From UBA2365 sp964594045 (GTDB lineage: Bacteria > Bacteroidota > Bacteroidia > Chitinophagales > Saprospiraceae), in assembly GCA_964594045.1 (NCBI GenBank), contig CAZQKR010000012.1, positions 1 to 64,000 of the forward strand: a stretch of DNA of 64,000 nt, read 5' to 3'. Position numbers and translations under genes: made by a program. Positions 26,970-35,780 of this stretch are shown piece by piece (position 1 is the stretch's first letter; each line of letters begins with the position of its first letter). The notes below the pieces were generated by a model, which was not told the origin of the DNA, ran no database searches, and worked only from the letters and a program-made list of their open reading frames with translations.

Positions 26970-28460
26970 TCACTTTATTTTGGAAGCCTGGTCAACGATC
27001 TTTTTTAATTCACTGATGTAACCAAATTCATCTTTAAGATCCACAGTTTCAAGCCAGTTTTCAATCTTTTTGTAACTGGTGGACCCTTTATGTTTTGAAT
27101 TTCTCATCAGCATGGAAAAAGATGCGATGGAAGCGGTCAGTTGCAGGTAATCTGAAGCCTGTTCAAAAGAATTTCCCGTGTCAAAAATGGCCAGATCGAT
27201 GGGAATACTCGTATCTGAATCAGGTAGTTTATATCTGAAATTGATGGTAAAGGTGCTTTTTGAATGGAAATCGCCTGTTGTTACAGGCACAATTTCGTAC
27301 AAAGCCGTGATGCTTTGATCCGCACCGATTTCTCCGGCATCCTTTGTGTCATTTTCAAAGTCCTCCTCTTCCAGCAAGCGGTTTTCATATCCGATCAAAC
27401 GGTATTCCTTAACCAGATCCGGATTGAACGTTACCTGCACTTTTACATCTTTGGCAACGGTAAAAAACTTGCTGTATTCGTGTATAAAAACTTTTTCCAA
27501 CTGTTCGGCTTTATCCAGATATTCATAATTGCCGTTTCCGTTGTTAGCGAGTTGTTCCATCATGGCATCATTGAGATTGCCTCTGCCTACGCCTAAAACA
27601 GTCAGGAATATACCTGATTCACGTTTTTCCTCTATCAGTTTTACCAGGTCTTCGGTTTTGGAGATGCCAACATTGAAATCACCGTCAGAACCAAGGATAA
27701 CGCGATTATTTCCTCCTTCAATAAAGTTTTGATCTGCAATTTCATACGCGGTGATAATTCCCTGCGCTCCGGCCGTGCTGCCGCCTGCGCCGAGCTGATC
27801 AATGGCATTTTTGATCCTGGTTTTATTACTACCGGATGTGGACTCAAGCAATACGCCTGCCTGTCCGGCATATGTCACAATAGCGATGCGGTCTTTATCG
27901 CTCAGCTCATCTGTAAATATTTTGAATCCGTTTTTCAACAATTCAAGTTTGTCAGGACTTTGCATTGATCCGGAAACATCAATCAGAAAAACAAAGTTGG
28001 ACGGGGGCAATTCATTTTCCGGGATGTGTTTGCCCTTGATACCGATCCTGATCAGTTTATGGTCCTCATTCCACGGACATTCGCTCACTTCACCGTTGAG
28101 TCCTATCGGGTGATTGCCGAAAGGAGGCAGATAATCCAGGTTAAAATAATTGATCAATTCTTCCGTCCGTAAGGCAGCTTTGGGAGGGATCTGATTTTCT
28201 GTCAGGATATATCTTCTCATATTGGAATAGGAAGCACCATCTGCATCTATAGAAAAGGTAGAGACAGGATTTTCATCGGTTTTGATAAAAGGATTCTCTT
28301 CAAAATCTGCATAGTTGTCTCCGGATTCTCCGGGATCAATGCCATTGTTGCCGAAACCGGCATTTAAATTTGAGTAATCACCGTAATAATATCCGGAATC
28401 AGTACTGCAGGCAGCAAAAAGGAAAATCATGATCAGGAGGTAAATTGCTGTATTTTTCAT
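26970..28460 (-). CDS. vWA-domain lipoprotein (YfbK-like)
   Basis: A 496-residue lipoprotein (lipobox FAAC) of the YfbK type. An N-terminal region with NPVSTFSIDADGASYSNMRR and IPPKAALRTEELINYFNLDY is followed by a von Willebrand A domain from ~residue 150 with the MIDAS motif DVSGSMQ, a conserved Thr in AGGSTAGAQGI, and SDGDFNVG. A C-terminal beta domain (ITALYEIVP) matches DUF3520, ending in LKKIVDQA. It probably binds protein ligands at the cell envelope. It is monocistronic as far as can be seen. Confidence 0.88.
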   Translation of the reverse strand: MKNTAIYLLIMIFLFAACSTDSGYYYGDYSNLNAGFGNNGIDPGESGDNYADFEENPFIKTDENPVSTFSIDADGASYSNMRRYILTENQIPPKAALRTEELINYFNLDYLPPFGNHPIGLNGEVSECPWNEDHKLIRIGIKGKHIPENELPPSNFVFLIDVSGSMQSPDKLELLKNGFKIFTDELSDKDRIAIVTYAGQAGVLLESTSGSNKTRIKNAIDQLGAGGSTAGAQGIITAYEIADQNFIEGGNNRVILGSDGDFNVGISKTEDLVKLIEEKRESGIFLTVLGVGRGNLNDAMMEQLANNGNGNYEYLDKAEQLEKVFIHEYSKFFTVAKDVKVQVTFNPDLVKEYRLIGYENRLLEEEDFENDTKDAGEIGADQSITALYEIVPVTTGDFHSKSTFTINFRYKLPDSDTSIPIDLAIFDTGNSFEQASDYLQLTASIASFSMLMRNSKHKGSTSYKKIENWLETVDLKDEFGYISELKKIVDQASKIK

Positions 28461-28813
28461 ATATAAGTTTTTTGTTTTTTTGATTTTCTGTTACCGTGTT
28501 TTTCTGCACCTTTGTTTGAATTGTCGAAATCATGAATTTTGTCGTCATGAACCATGGCTCTTTTTACTTTTTCCCTGGCTCTTTGTTTGGGCTGTTCATA
28601 TCGAAGATCATGATTGAAAATGCAGAAATGTATCGTCAGTACAATTATGATCAGTCAACAGCGCGTTTTAAGCTGAAAATTATCTATTATGACGCTAAAG
28701 AATTTAAAATCGTTGGGTGAGAAGAGTAAATCCTGAATTTATTGGGAAAACAGAAAGCTTTGGTTTGGCTGTAATTCAGGAAAACAAGAAAAGTATTTCA
28801 AAAAAATTGACGC
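28461..28813. other. Intergenic region with a short inverted repeat copy
   Basis: This 353-bp gap lies between two minus-strand genes and should hold the promoter of the vWA lipoprotein. It carries the reverse-complement copy (28555-28581) of the 27-bp repeat at 22703. A 62-codon plus-strand frame here overlaps the repeat and has no coding character, so I reject it. Confidence 0.4.
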
Positions 28814-30154
28814 TTATGGTAGTGCAGTGCGCAAACTGAGCCTGTGACGAGATTTAAAACCCTTTCGCTCAACGGAATTTTTTACATAGATCCTGTCTGA
28901 TATCTGCCAGTCAACAGACTGGTCTTCTTTTCGGTGGATGTTCAATCCAAGGAGCTCACCTTCCCTGCATTCTTTGGTCCACATCCTGCTGACAAAATTG
29001 CCCATGGAATAAAGGACCAATGCTTTACGGGGTCTGCCGGTGTTGTCAGCAACGCGTGTTATCCGGTTTTGATGTATGAATTCCTTCATCACTATATCTT
29101 CACGCAAATGATCTTCATATCCATTGACAAAAATGATCTCAAAAGGCTGTACGACATGAGGATGGTGTCCTAGGATCAGGTCGGCACCTGCTTCAACTAT
29201 TTTCCGTGCCATGATCACCTGAACGGGATGTGGCAGCATCTCAAATTCAGCGCCCCAATGCAGGGAAATGATCCTGAAATCAACGCTGTCTTTTTCCATT
29301 TGTGTCAGGGCATGATATACTTCCGACAGCTCAGGTATTCCGTTGCCAATTGGCGCAAGTCCCGGAATGATATTGATATTAAGATCCGTTTTTAGCGGTT
29401 TCAGTGAGTTATTTAATCCCCAGCATGCGGCATAGAATCCAAATTTGATCCCGTTTTGTTCGAAGGTCTGATATAATGGTGCATTGATCTTGTCAGATAC
29501 GCCGGAATGCTGAATGCCCAGATCATCCAACCACTGTATTGTAGCCAGAGCGCCTTCATCTCCTTCATCCAGGATATGATTGTTGGCAAAGGAAAGAGCT
29601 TTGAATAAAGGTTTGCCGTCAGGATGCCTGAAAGATGTGATCAATCCGGGATCAGCGTTGAATTTCAGGTAAGCCGGTAAGAAAGATCTCACTTTTTTAT
29701 GACCGGCAACAGGGCTTTCCAGGTTCCCGATCATGAAATCAAATGTCTGCATTTTGCTCAACAGGCCGGGATCGATAAAATCGTTCCAGTTATTCCTGAT
29801 CCACATGATATCTCCAACGAGACCCAAATTTACATAAGATGAATAATGAGAATCGTTTACAGAATTTTTTAGATGATTGAATATGGTATTTTGGTTATTG
29901 AAATAATTCAATTCTGCAGTATTGAAGTCTCGTTTTTTGAATATTTGCTTTAAAGAATAGTTTATGGAATTTTTGGCAATGGAAGGGACAGAAGCACCTT
30001 CAGCCCTGAATTTTGTGTAGAATGGAGGCTTACTGTCCCGGATAAATGCATAGGGATAAAGATCAATTACTACAGTTGTGTCCTGAGCATTCAGTTTGCC
30101 AAAAAGCAAGTATATCATCAGGAAGATCAAAGTTAAATTATAATATTTTTTCAC
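28814..30154 (-). CDS. CapA-family (poly-gamma-glutamate type) metallophosphoesterase-like protein
   Basis: About 446 residues. The frame is open from 30211, but a GTG at 30154 directly starts a signal peptide (KKYYNLTLIFLMIYLLFGKL...AQ), which is the likely true N-terminus. The CapA/PGA_cap fold is seen as LVGDIMW, IGNLESPV, ALSFANNHILDEGDEGA, ISLHWGAE, LILGHHPHVVQP and LYSMGNFVS. Metal-binding Asp, Asn and His residues are in place. CapA proteins act in polyglutamate capsule production or as secreted phosphoesterases. No cap genes are adjacent, so the substrate is open. Confidence 0.85.
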   Translation of the reverse strand: MKKYYNLTLIFLMIYLLFGKLNAQDTTVVIDLYPYAFIRDSKPPFYTKFRAEGASVPSIAKNSINYSLKQIFKKRDFNTAELNYFNNQNTIFNHLKNSVNDSHYSSYVNLGLVGDIMWIRNNWNDFIDPGLLSKMQTFDFMIGNLESPVAGHKKVRSFLPAYLKFNADPGLITSFRHPDGKPLFKALSFANNHILDEGDEGALATIQWLDDLGIQHSGVSDKINAPLYQTFEQNGIKFGFYAACWGLNNSLKPLKTDLNINIIPGLAPIGNGIPELSEVYHALTQMEKDSVDFRIISLHWGAEFEMLPHPVQVIMARKIVEAGADLILGHHPHVVQPFEIIFVNGYEDHLREDIVMKEFIHQNRITRVADNTGRPRKALVLYSMGNFVSRMWTKECREGELLGLNIHRKEDQSVDWQISDRIYVKNSVERKGFKSRHRLSLRTALP

Positions 30155-30416
30155 AGAAGCTGCATAGTGTATTGGATCATCAAAATTTATCACTAATGCA
30201 AAGATACACATGCTTCTATTCTGTTGGATCTTCCTGAAATCACAAAGCCATTTAGTCTGTTCTTTAAATCATTTCAATTTTGATAGTCAAAAAATGACAT
30301 TTATTATTCAAAGGATAAAAATCCTGCTCAATGCATTTTTAAATAATACATAGTTATATTATATTTATGCTTTCGTTTTGGAGTGTTTTTTTCCAGTCAA
30401 TTTTAAAACCTCAGAC

Positions 30417-31055
30417 ATGTCCTCATTTCATAGATTCAAGAGATTTTTATTCAGATACAGCTTAGTGCCTCCCAGAAACTGGAGACTTCAGGCCACGATC
30501 CTGATGGGTTGTATCGCCGGTCTTGGGGCATATTCCCTGCAGTTGGGTAATGCTGTATCTTATTTATCGGATGATCCGAAAGCATGTGTCAACTGCCACA
30601 TCATGACGCCACAGTATCTCACCTGGAACCACAGTTCGCACAGGGAAGTGGCTCATTGCAACGATTGTCATGTGCCGCACAACAACATTTTCAACAAGTA
30701 TTATTTCAAAGCCAAGGATGGGCTATACCATTCTGCTGTTTTTACCCTGAGGGCTGAGCCGGAAGTGATCAGGGCACGGGAGCCATCAGTCAGGGTAATC
30801 CAGAGCAATTGCATACGTTGCCATAAAGATCAGGTCACGGACGCCAAAATGCATGGTCTTGTGGATCAACACGAAGCAAACAGAACAGAAAGGTTGTGCT
30901 GGGAATGCCATAAGGAAGTTCCTCATGGAAAAGTTAAAAGCCTTTCATCTGTTGGTTATCAGGTCGAAACAATCAATGATTTCGACAAGGAGAAGAATCA
31001 GATAATTCCTGGCTGGCTGGATAATGCCACAGGTGGCCATTCTGTTGATCAGTAA
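30417..31055 (+). CDS. nrfH: Cytochrome c nitrite reductase small subunit NrfH
   Basis: About 212 residues from the ATG at 30417 (frame open from 30378). One N-terminal membrane anchor (LQATILMGCIAGLGAYSLQL) is followed by four CxxCH haem sites: CVNCH, CNDCH, CIRCH and CWECH. The first continues as CHIM, matching the methionine-ligated first haem of NrfH. It passes electrons from menaquinol to NrfA on the periplasmic side. A C-terminal tail past the last haem is longer than the minimal family. It is followed by nrfA after 73 bp. Confidence 0.93.
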   Translation: MSSFHRFKRFLFRYSLVPPRNWRLQATILMGCIAGLGAYSLQLGNAVSYLSDDPKACVNCHIMTPQYLTWNHSSHREVAHCNDCHVPHNNIFNKYYFKAKDGLYHSAVFTLRAEPEVIRAREPSVRVIQSNCIRCHKDQVTDAKMHGLVDQHEANRTERLCWECHKEVPHGKVKSLSSVGYQVETINDFDKEKNQIIPGWLDNATGGHSVDQ

Positions 31056-31128
31056 TGTTCCCTGGCAGGAACACCATGCATTCACAGGCTAATCAAAGAA
31101 ATTGAACAATAAATAAAAAACAGAACAT

Positions 31129-32619
31129 ATGAAGAACTGGATACTTTTTATCATCACGGCTGTCATCGTATTTTTATTGGGCATGCTGACCTATTCTATC
31201 ATGGGCAGAAAATCAGAAGCTAAATTTGCCTACAAACCCAAAGTGGAGATTTCAGGAATTGAACCGAGGGATTCCGTCTGGGGACTGAATTTTCCCCGTC
31301 AGTATCAATCTTATATGCAAACTGCCGATACGACATTCAAAGGATATTTTACGACATCAGGACACAAGGATATCCTCGAAGAACAGGCCGATCTGGTCAT
31401 GCTATGGGCAGGATATGGATTCAGCAAGGATTATAATCAGCCAAAAGGACATTTTCACGCAGTGGACGATGTCAGAAAAACTTTGCGTACGGGCGCTCCG
31501 ATGAAAGCGGGTGATGGCCCGATGCCGTCTGCCTGCTGGACCTGTAAAAGCCCGGATGTTCCTCGCATGATGGATGAGTTGGGCGTTGGAGGCTATTATG
31601 GGAAGCAACTGTCAGATCTTGGATCTGAGATCATCAATCCCATTGGTTGTGCAGACTGCCACGACCCGAAAACCATGAATCTGACCATTACCAGGCCTGC
31701 ATTGGTGGAAGCTTTTGAAGCCATGGGAAAAGATATCAGGAAGGCATCCCATCAGGAAATGCGTTCTCTGGTTTGTGCACAATGCCATGTGGAATACTAT
31801 TTCAGTAAAAAAGTTCCGGGAAGTGAAGGCGTTCCCTATGTGGTCTTTCCGTGGAAAAAAGGTCTAACTGTGGAGGATATGGAAAAATATTACGATGAGA
31901 TAGACTTCTCCGATTGGACTCATCCGGTCAGCAAAGCTCAAATGCTGAAGGCGCAACATCCGGACTGGGAGGTATTTTCTATGGGCGTGCACGCCAAAAG
32001 AGGGGTTTCATGTGCAGATTGTCACATGCCATATAAATCTGAGGGCGGTCAGAAATTTACGGATCACCACATTCAGTCTCCTTTGGCCAATGTGGAAAAC
32101 GCTTGTTTTGTTTGTCACAGGGAACAAAAGGAAAAGCTGATGAACGATGTATTTGAACGCCAGAAAAAACTGAAGGAAGGCAGCTCCAGGTTACAGCGGC
32201 TAATCGCCATGGCGCATGTAGAAGCAGGTAAAGCCTGGGAACTTGGCGCAACCGAAGCTGAAATGAAAGACATTCTATTGGGCATCCGGCATGCACAATG
32301 GAGATGGGACTTCTCCGTTGCAGGTCATGGAAGTGCTTTCCACGCGCCGATCGAAACTAGCAGGATCATCAGCTCAGGATTGGATAAAATCGGTGATACC
32401 AGGTTGAAACTTGCCCAGGTGCTGGCTAAATACAACCACAACAAACCTGTAGCGATGCCGAACTTCAACAGCAAAGCTGAAATGCAAAAGTATATCGGCC
32501 TGGATATGACCAAAGAGCGTGAAGCCAAGGCCAGGTTCCTTGCAGAAATCGTTCCTCAATGGATCGAACAGGGAAAAGCCAGGGAAGCAAAAAATGTGGT
32601 CAAAGCGGTTGTAAAATAA
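31129..32619 (+). CDS. nrfA: Ammonia-forming cytochrome c nitrite reductase NrfA
   Basis: A 496-residue periplasmic pentahaem enzyme reducing nitrite to ammonium with six electrons. The active-site haem motif CWTCK (residues 136-140, lysine-ligated) and four CxxCH sites (CADCH, CAQCH, CADCH, CFVCH) are all present, as is the C-terminal HAQWRWDF...GSAFHAP region. An N-terminal hydrophobic segment (LFIITAVIVFLLGMLTYSIM) may be an uncleaved anchor or signal. It forms the NrfHA complex with the upstream gene and indicates respiratory ammonification. Confidence 0.96.
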   Translation: MKNWILFIITAVIVFLLGMLTYSIMGRKSEAKFAYKPKVEISGIEPRDSVWGLNFPRQYQSYMQTADTTFKGYFTTSGHKDILEEQADLVMLWAGYGFSKDYNQPKGHFHAVDDVRKTLRTGAPMKAGDGPMPSACWTCKSPDVPRMMDELGVGGYYGKQLSDLGSEIINPIGCADCHDPKTMNLTITRPALVEAFEAMGKDIRKASHQEMRSLVCAQCHVEYYFSKKVPGSEGVPYVVFPWKKGLTVEDMEKYYDEIDFSDWTHPVSKAQMLKAQHPDWEVFSMGVHAKRGVSCADCHMPYKSEGGQKFTDHHIQSPLANVENACFVCHREQKEKLMNDVFERQKKLKEGSSRLQRLIAMAHVEAGKAWELGATEAEMKDILLGIRHAQWRWDFSVAGHGSAFHAPIETSRIISSGLDKIGDTRLKLAQVLAKYNHNKPVAMPNFNSKAEMQKYIGLDMTKEREAKARFLAEIVPQWIEQGKAREAKNVVKAVVK

Positions 32620-32645
32620 TTATTTAATCTCAAAACAATTCAGTA

Positions 32646-33935
32646 ATGTATAGATTCATCATATTAATGACCTTGTTCATTTTTTCAGTTGTTTTGTCAC
32701 AGGCACAATTTACCATCGACGGACAGGTCGTCCAAAGAGGAGAATACCGCCATGGATTCAGTAAATTATTCAGTGAAAATGATGAACCGGCCGCGTTTAT
32801 CGGACAGAGGGCCAGATTGCAGGCGGGATACAAACTGGAGGGGCTCAGCATGCAGATCTCCGTACAGGATGTAAGGGTTTGGGGTAATACCACCCAGGCA
32901 AAGGCAGCAGATGATTTTCTATCCGTGCATGAAGCATGGGCAGCATATCAGTTCAATGATCATTGGAGCATCAAGGTTGGCCGTCAGGAGCTGAACTTTG
33001 ACAATGCCCGCTTTTTAGGCAATCTGGACTGGGCTTTACAGGCAAGGGCGCACGATTTTGCTTTGGTCAATTATGAAAAAAACAAGACTAAGATCAGTTT
33101 TGGGGGTGGATACAACCAAAACCAGATGTCTAATACAAAAATTGATTATACCGTCTCTAATCAATATCAAAATGCGCAGCTTTTCAGATTGGAACATCAG
33201 GTTTCCGGACTGAATTTTTCCATGCTTTTCTGGAATGAAGGGCGTCAGAATACTGCTTTGACCGAAAAACCCTTATTTTACAGGCAAACATTCGGCATAC
33301 CTGTATTGTCCTATAAAATCAAAAACACGGTGCTTTCCGCGTTCTATTACCACCAGACCGGGAAAAATCCTGTAGGAAAGGAATTGAATGCATTTGATGT
33401 GAGTGCCAAAGTGGTGCACAACTACGCTCTGAACACTGAAAAAGGACAAAAACTGGGCCTTGCGGCCGGATTTGAAATGTTGAGCGGTACAGCGAACAAT
33501 GAGACAGAGAACAGCAGGTCATTTGCACCTTTGTATGGAACCAATCATGCGCATAACGGCTATATGGACCTGTTTTATGTTGGCAATCATGACAATTCTG
33601 TCGGGCTGAACGATTTTTACGCAAAAGTGCGTTACGATTTTAACCCAAAACATTTCATCCAGGCAGATTTTCATTGGTTCAATGCTCAGGCAAAAGTATT
33701 TGGTTCAGGAAACGAAGAACTGGACCCGCACCTGGGTAAAGAATTGGATTTTAGCGCAGGATATATCCTTTCCCCTGCTTTTTCCCTGCAGGCCGGATAC
33801 AGTCACTTTTTACCCGGGGATACATTTGAATACCTTCTTGGCGGTTCAAATTTGCATCAAACACAAAACTGGGCTTATCTGATGCTGATCTTCAGACCCA
33901 ACAACAAAGCTAAATTTATCGGAGTTACATTGTAA
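32646..33935 (+). CDS. Outer-membrane porin of the alginate-export type
   Basis: A 429-residue protein with a signal peptide (ending near LSQAQ), then alternating beta-strands: LQAGYKLEGLSMQISVQDVRVWG, AWAAYQFNDHWSIKVGRQEL and a C-terminal LMLIFRPNNK barrel end. This matches the alginate_exp/porin-like family, which often stands near anaerobic respiratory genes in Bacteroidota. It begins 26 bp after nrfA and ends before a strong terminator, so it belongs to the nrf operon and may let nitrite or another small anion cross the outer membrane. That substrate is an inference. Confidence 0.8.
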   Translation: MYRFIILMTLFIFSVVLSQAQFTIDGQVVQRGEYRHGFSKLFSENDEPAAFIGQRARLQAGYKLEGLSMQISVQDVRVWGNTTQAKAADDFLSVHEAWAAYQFNDHWSIKVGRQELNFDNARFLGNLDWALQARAHDFALVNYEKNKTKISFGGGYNQNQMSNTKIDYTVSNQYQNAQLFRLEHQVSGLNFSMLFWNEGRQNTALTEKPLFYRQTFGIPVLSYKIKNTVLSAFYYHQTGKNPVGKELNAFDVSAKVVHNYALNTEKGQKLGLAAGFEMLSGTANNETENSRSFAPLYGTNHAHNGYMDLFYVGNHDNSVGLNDFYAKVRYDFNPKHFIQADFHWFNAQAKVFGSGNEELDPHLGKELDFSAGYILSPAFSLQAGYSHFLPGDTFEYLLGGSNLHQTQNWAYLMLIFRPNNKAKFIGVTL

Positions 33936-33968
33936 TGGTATACATGATTTTTTGATGTTGAAGCGCAA

Positions 33969-34020
33969 TGAGGTCACCTGCCGGAAGCAATTTTGCAGGA
34001 ATGGTGGCCTCAGTTTTTTT
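33969..34020 (+). terminator. Terminator of the nrf operon
   Basis: TGAGGTCACC and GGTGGCCTCA pair with one G-U, extended inside by CTGC/GCAG, followed by GTTTTTTT. This is a strong intrinsic terminator 33 bp past the porin stop. Confidence 0.85.
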
Positions 34021-34214
34021 GATTTTCACCCTTTTCTGCTTTCTACTCCACAACATTGTTGGTTATAAAATTAATATTACCCGGATTTTATTGATTAAAT
34101 CCGGGAAAATGTTTAATTTAGCAAGGGATAAAACGGCGTCATATTGATTCGTGTGGCTATATTATGTTGATTAAATTATCCAGAATTATAATGGGAATTC
34201 AGCAAACAGCTGTA

Positions 34215-34339
34215 CCACAAAGTTTCACGATGAAGGCACAAAGAGCACGAAGTGAATACATTATATTAGTTTCAAAATAATTTTTAGAGTAAAAAATAAA
34301 AACTTCGTGCCTTTCAAATCTGCTTCGTGTTTTCCGTGG
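34215..34339. repeat. Degenerate palindromic intergenic element
   Basis: CCACAAAG...GCACGAAGTG on the left mirrors CTTCGTGCCTTT...CGTGTTTTCCGTGG on the right. It is the same kind of imperfect palindrome as the tandem 91-bp units at 48909-49341. The 33936-34531 gap also has a 9-bp-stem hairpin at 34080-34105 (CCCGGATTT/AAATCCGGG) and a perfect 16-bp palindrome centred at 34500 just before the next gene. Confidence 0.5.
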
Positions 34340-34531
34340 AATATTCTAAAAAAATCGCTGTTAAACGGAGTTCGTTGATAATCATTGAATCAAAAACCAT
34401 TTTTGATCAAACTATTCAAAAATCCACACAACTTAACAAATTGCCTTAAAAACGATTAAAGAAGTGAATTAATTTAAAAAATTCCACTTTATATTCAATG
34501 CATTGAATTAAATTAATTAAAATTTTGGCTT

Positions 34532-35692
34532 ATGCGTAATTGTATTAATGATACCCTGATAATGCTCAGTTTGTTCGTCCTGCTTTCAGTTCCGCCTAGA
34601 ATGGATGCCCAGGTTCCGGCAAAAATGAGCTACCAGGCCGTTATCCGCAACGCAAATAATCAATTGCTGATCAATAAAACTGTTGGTATCCAGGTCAGTA
34701 TTTTGCATCAGAATGTTGAAGGTGAAGCAGTTTTCAAGGAAATTTATGATCCCTTACCACAGACCAACGCCAACGGGCTGGTCAGCCTGGAGATCGGTTC
34801 CGGAGAATCTTTGACCGGATCAATGGGATCAATTGATTGGTCAGATGGTCCCTATTTTCTAAAAACAGAAATAGACCCTGATGGTGGAGACAACTATTCC
34901 ATTGTCAGCGTGACGCAACTGTTGACTGTTCCTTATGCATTTCATGCAGGTACAGCTGAAAATATCACGGGGCCCTTGTCAGAAACTGATCCGAGCTGGG
35001 AAGGAGAAGCCAATCCTGAGGCAGACATTCACAGGATGGGGAATGTGGGTATAGGTACTGCCGAACCAACCCAAAAACTGGATATTGACGGTCAGATACG
35101 TATCCGGGGTGGCAATCCGGGAACAGGGAAATTGCTCACCAGTGATGAAACAGGAAATGCAAGCTGGGAACCCGGCATCAAAAAATACAAGATCGGTGAT
35201 TTTGCTTACGGAGGTATTGTTTTTTGGGTGGATGAGACCGGTGAACATGGGCTAGTTTGCGCCAAAACCGATCAGAGTTCGGGCATCCGGTGGTATGCCG
35301 GGACCAGCGGTAGCACACAGGCAAAAGGTGATGGCCCGCTCGCAGGCAAGCTGAATACGGCGATCATTCTGGCAGCACATATTGCAATAGGTGATGACGG
35401 CTCAATGTATGCTGCCAGGGTTTGTAATGCATTGAAAATAACGGAAGGCGGGTTTTCCTATGCTGACTGGTATCTGCCGTCCGCTGAAGAGCTCAAAATG
35501 ATGTACACGAACCGTTTTAAGATCAATGAGACGGCTATTGCACAGGGTGGAACAGCATTTTCACCGAGTTATTACTGGAGCAGCACGGAAAATTACGGGG
35601 CACACGCATTTTATGTGAGCATGGGCAGCGGACTTACCGATTCAAGCACCAAATCCATGACTTATTCCGTACGGGCAGTAAAGTCTTTTTAA
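34532..35692 (+). CDS. Secreted protein with C-terminal DUF1566-type domain
   Basis: A 386-residue protein with a signal peptide (ending near MDAQ). Its N-terminal part, KMSYQAVIRNANNQLLINKTV...VSILHQ...YAFHAGTAENI, is typical of Bacteroidota surface proteins that carry varied C-terminal modules. Here the C-terminal half (from ~225, YGGIVFWVDETGEHGLV) reads as a DUF1566/Lcl-like domain with the end ADWYLPSAEELKMMY...YYWSSTE...AVKSF. The middle has NVGIGTAEPTQKLDIDGQIRI, common in tail-fibre-like proteins. It is likely exported; no classical T9SS tail is seen. Ligand unknown. Confidence 0.75.
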   Translation: MRNCINDTLIMLSLFVLLSVPPRMDAQVPAKMSYQAVIRNANNQLLINKTVGIQVSILHQNVEGEAVFKEIYDPLPQTNANGLVSLEIGSGESLTGSMGSIDWSDGPYFLKTEIDPDGGDNYSIVSVTQLLTVPYAFHAGTAENITGPLSETDPSWEGEANPEADIHRMGNVGIGTAEPTQKLDIDGQIRIRGGNPGTGKLLTSDETGNASWEPGIKKYKIGDFAYGGIVFWVDETGEHGLVCAKTDQSSGIRWYAGTSGSTQAKGDGPLAGKLNTAIILAAHIAIGDDGSMYAARVCNALKITEGGFSYADWYLPSAEELKMMYTNRFKINETAIAQGGTAFSPSYYWSSTENYGAHAFYVSMGSGLTDSSTKSMTYSVRAVKSF

Positions 35693-35710
35693 AGTGAACC
35701 ATTTTGAAAA

Positions 35711-35745
35711 GAGAAGCGCAATGGAATGTTTCCTCAACGCTTCTC
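35711..35745 (+). terminator. Hairpin between convergent genes
   Basis: GAGAAGCG and CGCTTCTC form an 8-bp stem around a 19-base loop, between the gene ending at 35692 and the minus-strand gene ending at 35781. It is followed by a mixed TC tract, so terminator strength is uncertain. Confidence 0.5.
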
Positions 35746-35780
35746 TTCTCCTAATTACATCATAGAATATAAGACAAGAC

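Noticed and set aside
28532..28720. 62-codon plus-strand frame
   Set aside because: It covers a copy of the 27-bp intergenic repeat and has no recognisable protein features.
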